In this document: piece by piece, positions 5,895 to 9,212 of the stretch
Position numbering within the stretch: the stretch's first letter is position 1
Layout of the letters: each line of letters starts with the position of its first letter
Assembly: GCA_937897665.1 (NCBI GenBank)
Contig: CALCPB010000510.1
Location: 1 to 9,212 of the forward strand
Direction: 5' to 3'
Length of the DNA stretch: 9,212 bases
Source of the DNA: an uncultured Halomicronema sp.
GTDB taxonomy: Bacteria > Cyanobacteriota > Cyanobacteriia > Phormidesmidales > Phormidesmidaceae
The notes under the pieces: generated by a model
The model's database searches: none
Told to the model about the DNA's origin: nothing
What the model saw: only the letters and a program-made list of their open reading frames with translations
Translations under genes and position numbers: made by a program

Positions 5895-5916
5895 TTTGAA
5901 AGGTTCATTTTTTGAA
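5895..5916 (+). promoter_or_regulatory. Candidate MarR operator in front of the SDR gene
   Basis: The plus strand shows TTTGAA, two bases, GTTCA, two bases, TTTTGAA. The same three blocks with the same spacing appear on the minus strand at 6432-6411 upstream of marR (18 of 22 positions identical). The TTTGAA/TTCA arrangement gives dyad symmetry suited to a MarR dimer. The site lies between marR and SDR, 41 bases before the chosen SDR start. A good promoter for SDR alone was not found here, so it may control an internal promoter or block read-through. Confidence 0.55.
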
Positions 5917-5939
5917 CTTTATGGTCAAAAAAATAATCC

Positions 5940-6389
5940 CTACAAATTCTTCAACAGTTCAGCTTTCTGACGATTGAGATGCACGGCTACTTTTTGCATC
6001 ATTCGCAGCATCTCTTGTTGTTCTGGTTCTTCTAAACCATCAAGAATAGCTTGACTAACCCGCCGGTAATTCTCAATCTCCATCGCATAAATTTTCTCCC
6101 CTTCGGATGTCAGAAAAATCCTCACTATACGTCTATCTTCATCAGAGCGATCGCGGCGCAGATACTTCCTTTTGACTAACTTATCAACAATTCCAGTCGT
6201 GTTAGTGATACTGAGTTTCGCTCTTTCGGCAATCTCACGCATCATGAGCGGTTGATACTGTCCCACCATATTGATGACACGACATTCTTGCTTATTGATG
6301 CTGACTGCTTCACCTGAACTCGCCTGCGCTACCTCAAAAAGGTCAGCAAGCATGGCAATATACTTTGTCAGCTCGTCTGCTTTGCTCAC
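5940..6389 (-). CDS. MarR-family transcriptional regulator
   Basis: The 149-residue length and layout are typical of MarR dimeric winged-helix repressors. An N-terminal dimerisation helix (about 1-25) precedes NKQECRVINMVGQYQPLMMREIAERA (32-57). The recognition helix region is KLSITNTTGIVDKLVKRKYLRR (58-79). The wing carries DEDRRIVRIFLT (83-94), whose D-x-R-R signature is diagnostic. The C-terminal helices (about 96-149) complete the dimer interface. The frame starts at GTG 6389; a later in-frame ATG at 6353 would remove part of the first helix, so GTG is preferred. It lies upstream of, and co-directional with, the SDR gene, which it probably represses along with itself until a ligand binds. 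No single redox-sensing Cys pattern is seen: its one Cys (36) is near the start of the DNA-binding domain. Confidence 0.92.
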   Translation of the reverse strand: MSKADELTKYIAMLADLFEVAQASSGEAVSINKQECRVINMVGQYQPLMMREIAERAKLSITNTTGIVDKLVKRKYLRRDRSDEDRRIVRIFLTSEGEKIYAMEIENYRRVSQAILDGLEEPEQQEMLRMMQKVAVHLNRQKAELLKNL

Positions 6390-6410
6390 TTTGCTTCAGT
6401 CGCCAAAAGA

Positions 6411-6432
6411 TTCAAAATTTGAACTATTCAAA
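6411..6432 (-). promoter_or_regulatory. Candidate MarR autoregulatory operator
   Basis: On the plus strand TTCAAA-A-TTTGAA and TTTGAA-CTA-TTCAAA are two overlapping palindromes sharing the middle arm. On the minus strand the site carries the same three blocks as 5895-5916. It overlaps the inner edge of the predicted -10 box and covers the likely transcription start, the classic position for repression. Confidence 0.6.
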
Positions 6433-6459
6433 TTTACTCATAGATTTTGTTTCTGTCAA
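6431..6459 (-). promoter_or_regulatory. Sigma70-type promoter of marR (and probably SDR)
   Basis: The minus strand shows a perfect -35 box TTGACA (6459-6454), a 17-base spacer and the -10 box TAAATT (6436-6431, 4 of 6 consensus positions). Transcription would start near 6424, about 35 bases before the GTG. The -10 overlaps the operator at 6411-6432. Confidence 0.6.
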
Positions 6460-6484
6460 CCTCTGCCTGAAGCTTCTTGGCAGC

Positions 6485-6634
6485 ATGATTGCGTATTCAA
6501 CATTGGACTCCCAAGACGGTTGGTTATATGCTCATCGCCCACCCAGAATGACCTGGAGTCGTTTCCCCAAGCGGCAAACACTCCGACCTTACCGACTCAA
6601 ATTTGCCCGGCTAACAGGTGCGGTTTGTGAATAG
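6485..6634 (+). CDS. Possible 49-residue basic small protein
   Basis: An ATG at 6485 opens 49 codons ending TAG at 6632-6634, in the gap between the marR promoter and the convergent large gene. The peptide is rich in Trp, Tyr, Pro and Arg (DGWLYAHRPPRMTWSRF, then LRPYRLKFARLTGAV), an unusual composition for a random frame. No clear Shine-Dalgarno precedes it and the frame stays open upstream of the ATG. I do not recognise it. It could be a conserved small cyanobacterial protein or chance. Confidence 0.28.
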   Translation: MIAYSTLDSQDGWLYAHRPPRMTWSRFPKRQTLRPYRLKFARLTGAVCE

Positions 6635-6660
6635 CCAAAATGGAATATGGCGTTATGGCC

Positions 6661-9212
6661 TCACGGTTGGGTCGGACTCGGGTGGCTGGGCTCTGGATAG
6701 CGGAGGCGATCGCGGTCGGACGAGGGCAGATTTACGGGGGCAGGCGATGACGACGGCGTAGCAGCGGGCGCACTGGGAGCCTCGGCAGCCGCGCTGGGGG
6801 TAGCCACCGTCGTCGCAATGACGCCCGATCGCTGCACCTGCCGCCCCTCACCATCAGTCACGCGCAGGGTGAGCGTTTCCGTTTTTTCGCCAGGGCCGAG
6901 TTCGTAGGTGAGGAAAGCGTCAGCGGGCACCGTGCCGGGGGAAGGCAGGAGTTCCACTTGCAAATCCGTGCCGGTCACTTTCCAGGCCAGGCGAATATCA
7001 CGGGCCGGGGCGTTGGGGTCGAGGGCGACGGTATATTTGGGCGGCGCGTTTTGGCCGTCAATGTGAAAGAACTGCACCCGAGGGCCAGGATTATTGGCGG
7101 CGCTTTCCTCGATGTCGATCTGTTCTGACTTGAGCTTGGCGGCGGCCTGCCCCCCACTGCCGATCGATACGACTTCTAACACAAACTGATACTGGCCGGG
7201 ATGATCAAAAACGATCGGGACGCCGCTGCAGGTGAGTTGGGTGGCAATGAGCTGACAAAAACTGGCCAGCGCCGGGGGAATGCCGCCGCTAAAGGTGAAT
7301 TGAAAGGGCGGCACGCTGACGCGCCCATCGGTCGATCGCCCAATGATACGCACAGTTTGCAGCTGGCCGGGATGGGCGATCGTCCAGCCCAGGCGCAGCG
7401 GGCCAGTGGCTCCCGCATCATAGGTAAAGCGATCGGGAGCAAAGGCTAAAATTTCGGGCGCGGAGGGGGCCACCAGCTGCAGCGGATCGGTCTCTGCCAT
7501 GAGCACGGTGCCGACTGGGTCATCGGGCGTGATGCCGTAGCGGGCGGCCAGCTCAAAAACGTATTCACCCGCCTGCACCGCTGCAGGAAACCGCTGGCAG
7601 CTCAATTGTTGATCACTCACCTGACAAAATGGCTGGAGTTCTTCGGGCAGTCCGGCATCTAAGGGCCAGGTGAGCGTCGGCAGATCGCGGCTGCTATCCG
7701 CTGCTCGTCCCGTGAGTTCGAGCTGGGTGAGCTGCCCCGGATGGGCAATCTGCCAGGCTAATACCAAAATCTGATCCGGCAGCTGCGCCAGATTAATCGG
7801 CGCGATCGCCCCTTGAAACAACCAGGGAAATGCCGCCAACGGATTCGTCAGGGGGGTCGATCGCGGCGAGCGATTATTATTTGCTGCCGCCGTCTCGCGG
7901 GGCTTCCAGGCCATTAGCTGACTGGTCAGCCGGGCAATTTGCGGGTCGGGCAGCGGGTTGATGGTGATCGGCTCGCTCTCAGCGGTGGCGATCGCTTGGC
8001 TGGCTTGGTTGGGCACAGCCGTTAGCTCAAAGCGATAGTCCCCTGGCTGACGAGCATCGGTGCGCACAAAGCGACAGGTGAGCCAGCGCCGATTGACGGT
8101 GCAAATATCTTGCAGTTCGGGGGGCAGGCCCTCGCTCAGATCGTAGGTTAGCGGGGCCGGGTCGCGATCGCCCGACAGCGCCTGCCCCGTCAGCTGCAGT
8201 GAGCGAATGGCGCTGGGTGGCCCCACTTGCCATCGCAGGTGGATAAAGTCATTTTGCGCTGCTTCGTACAGCTCCCCCTCGGCGGTCAGCTCCGCCACCT
8301 GTAGCCGCGCCGGGGGACGAAAAAACGCTAGCCAAATCAGCAAGCCCAGGGCCGTCAGACCGCCAATAATCAGCGCCACCGCTAACAGTCGCTGCCACCA
8401 GGGCCGCGCTTCCCACAGCAGCTCACCCTCGACGCGATCGCGATCGGCCCGCAGCGCCAGTGTGTCCTGCGCTTCTACATAAAAGGGAATGGCCCACCCC
8501 CGGCCCCACCAAGGCCGCCGCCAGCGCCGCGTCGGCTGCACCGCCAGCGGCACCGTGGTCGTGGCACCAGGTGCCAGCGTCAGGTCAGCTGTCGCTAATT
8601 CATAGGTGCAAACTGGATTCTCTGCCGTTTCCTGAGCCGACACCGTCAGAGAGCGCAGCGTGTTGCTGCCGTTCACGAGCGTCAGTTCATAGGTGCCCGC
8701 CCCGGTCTGCACTCGGCTCAGCTGCGATCGCAGGTGCAGGTCGAGGGCAAAGTGGGGCGCGACCTGCAGATAGGCGACATCGATCAGTACCAGATCCGGA
8801 TGGTTGGCAGTGTGGAGTCGCAGCGTCGGCAGGTGCTGTCCGGCGGGGACGTCGCCGGGCAGCTGCAGCAACAGCAGTATGCGCCCTTCGGCCCCAGGGT
8901 TGAGCAGCAGGCTGTCGCGGCTGATCACCTGCCCCAGGTTTTGCAGCCCCTCGGGATAAACAATGCGATACCAGGATTCGGGCAGGTCGGCGCAGGTGAG
9001 CCGGAAGCGATCGACCCGATCCGACCGGTTGTGAACGATCGCCTGAAACTCTAAGGGCTGACCGGGCCGCAGTAGCAGGGGCTGAGCGGGCGTCGTCTCC
9101 GGCACGACGCGAAAGGTGGGATCTTTGGTCTGCTCTGCCGACTGCACGGGCGGCAACACCCGCAGCTGTGATTGATGCTGCAGCGGCGTTTCTTCGGGAT
9201 AGTGCTGGGGTG
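6661..9212 (-). CDS. Large single-pass membrane protein with three Cys-pair beta repeats (N-terminus beyond the window)
   Basis: The frame is open to the window edge: 17 more codons precede the GTG at 9159, so that GTG is probably an internal Val and the gene is partial. Numbering from 9159, residues 15-240 form beta-rich domains resembling the COG1470/NPCBM-associated type (LRPGQPLEFQAIVHNRSDRVD, LNPGAEGRILLLLQLP, LAPGATTTVPLAVQPT). A basic-aromatic stretch RRWRRPWWGR (211-220) precedes one membrane helix (256-280). After it come three tandem repeats (about 287-400, 452-563, 568-684). Each has a W-x-[IV] strand, LxLTG or a variant, a G-[IL]-P-x-x-L turn and Cys-X8-Cys: C353/C362, C512/C521, C635/C644. 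A fourth diverged domain (693-785) and a Pro/Ala/Ser tail (786-832) finish it. Flanking charge is ambiguous; paired Cys favour the repeats being periplasmic. This resembles a cyanobacterial family of unknown function, perhaps a scaffold or adhesin. Confidence 0.8.
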   Translation of the reverse strand, partial: PQHYPEETPLQHQSQLRVLPPVQSAEQTKDPTFRVVPETTPAQPLLLRPGQPLEFQAIVHNRSDRVDRFRLTCADLPESWYRIVYPEGLQNLGQVISRDSLLLNPGAEGRILLLLQLPGDVPAGQHLPTLRLHTANHPDLVLIDVAYLQVAPHFALDLHLRSQLSRVQTGAGTYELTLVNGSNTLRSLTVSAQETAENPVCTYELATADLTLAPGATTTVPLAVQPTRRWRRPWWGRGWAIPFYVEAQDTLALRADRDRVEGELLWEARPWWQRLLAVALIIGGLTALGLLIWLAFFRPPARLQVAELTAEGELYEAAQNDFIHLRWQVGPPSAIRSLQLTGQALSGDRDPAPLTYDLSEGLPPELQDICTVNRRWLTCRFVRTDARQPGDYRFELTAVPNQASQAIATAESEPITINPLPDPQIARLTSQLMAWKPRETAAANNNRSPRSTPLTNPLAAFPWLFQGAIAPINLAQLPDQILVLAWQIAHPGQLTQLELTGRAADSSRDLPTLTWPLDAGLPEELQPFCQVSDQQLSCQRFPAAVQAGEYVFELAARYGITPDDPVGTVLMAETDPLQLVAPSAPEILAFAPDRFTYDAGATGPLRLGWTIAHPGQLQTVRIIGRSTDGRVSVPPFQFTFSGGIPPALASFCQLIATQLTCSGVPIVFDHPGQYQFVLEVVSIGSGGQAAAKLKSEQIDIEESAANNPGPRVQFFHIDGQNAPPKYTVALDPNAPARDIRLAWKVTGTDLQVELLPSPGTVPADAFLTYELGPGEKTETLTLRVTDGEGRQVQRSGVIATTVATPSAAAEAPSAPAATPSSSPAPVNLPSSDRDRLRYPEPSHPSPTQP

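Noticed and set aside
6271..6630. 119-codon plus-strand frame across the marR start
   Set aside because: It begins antisense to marR and runs through the marR promoter and operator. Only the separate frame from 6485 has protein-like composition.
8460..8903. Several plus-strand frames (for example 147 codons at 8460-8903) over the large GC-rich gene
   Set aside because: Long antisense frames are expected in GC-rich coding sequence; they show biased Ala/Arg/Ser/Pro composition and no domains.
1..9212. CRISPR array, tRNA or rRNA genes, phage attachment sites
   Set aside because: I looked for regularly spaced direct repeats, tRNA T-loop signatures and rRNA motifs on both strands and found none.

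Overview
The window looks like a piece of a cyanobacterial chromosome, probably from a filamentous or Leptolyngbya-like lineage. The main sign is the octamer GCGATCGC (HIP1), of which I find ten exact copies (starting at 757, 2511, 4640, 6147, 6706, 7802, 7988, 8164, 8434 and 8724). Three proteins (positions 36-932, 1779-2792, 6661-9212) also look like families I know only from cyanobacteria. The lineage below phylum level is a guess.

Layout from left to right. A plus-strand gene (36-932) encodes a long Ala/Thr/Pro-rich linker ending in a SPOR-like domain; it is probably the 3' part of a longer gene. Convergent to it is a kptA/Tpt1-type RNA 2'-phosphotransferase homologue (988-1554, minus) that has lost several signature residues, preceded by a possible 28-codon leader ORF. 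Next is a cyanobacterial protein of unknown function with a winged-helix half and a GNAT-like half (1779-2792, minus). A 557-base non-coding stretch follows, holding a cluster of small inverted repeats. Then comes an apparently intact IS630-family element (about 3350-4570) whose transposase is split into two overlapping frames joined at an A7 slippery run. Its ends, its TA duplication and a palindromic target can be read directly.

To the right of the IS are a doubtful 82-codon ORF and a ~120-bp MITE-like imperfect palindrome that touches the stop codon of the next gene. That gene, a short-chain dehydrogenase (5068-5853), sits downstream of a MarR-type regulator (5940-6389); both are on the minus strand and probably form one transcription unit. 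The same composite TTGAA/TTCAA operator appears twice, over the -10 box of the marR promoter and just in front of the SDR gene, which suggests an autoregulated, inducible cassette.

The right end (6661-9212, minus, running off the window) encodes most of a large membrane-anchored protein. It has one transmembrane helix, three tandem beta-rich repeats each with a Cys-X8-Cys pair, and a Pro/Ala/Ser-rich tail. This gene is visibly more GC-rich than the kptA, winged-helix and marR/SDR region.

I saw no tRNA, rRNA or CRISPR array. Nothing here is convincingly a new multi-gene defence or metabolic system. The most noteworthy items are the KptA homologue with altered active-site signatures, the duplicated MarR operator, and the IS/MITE structures.
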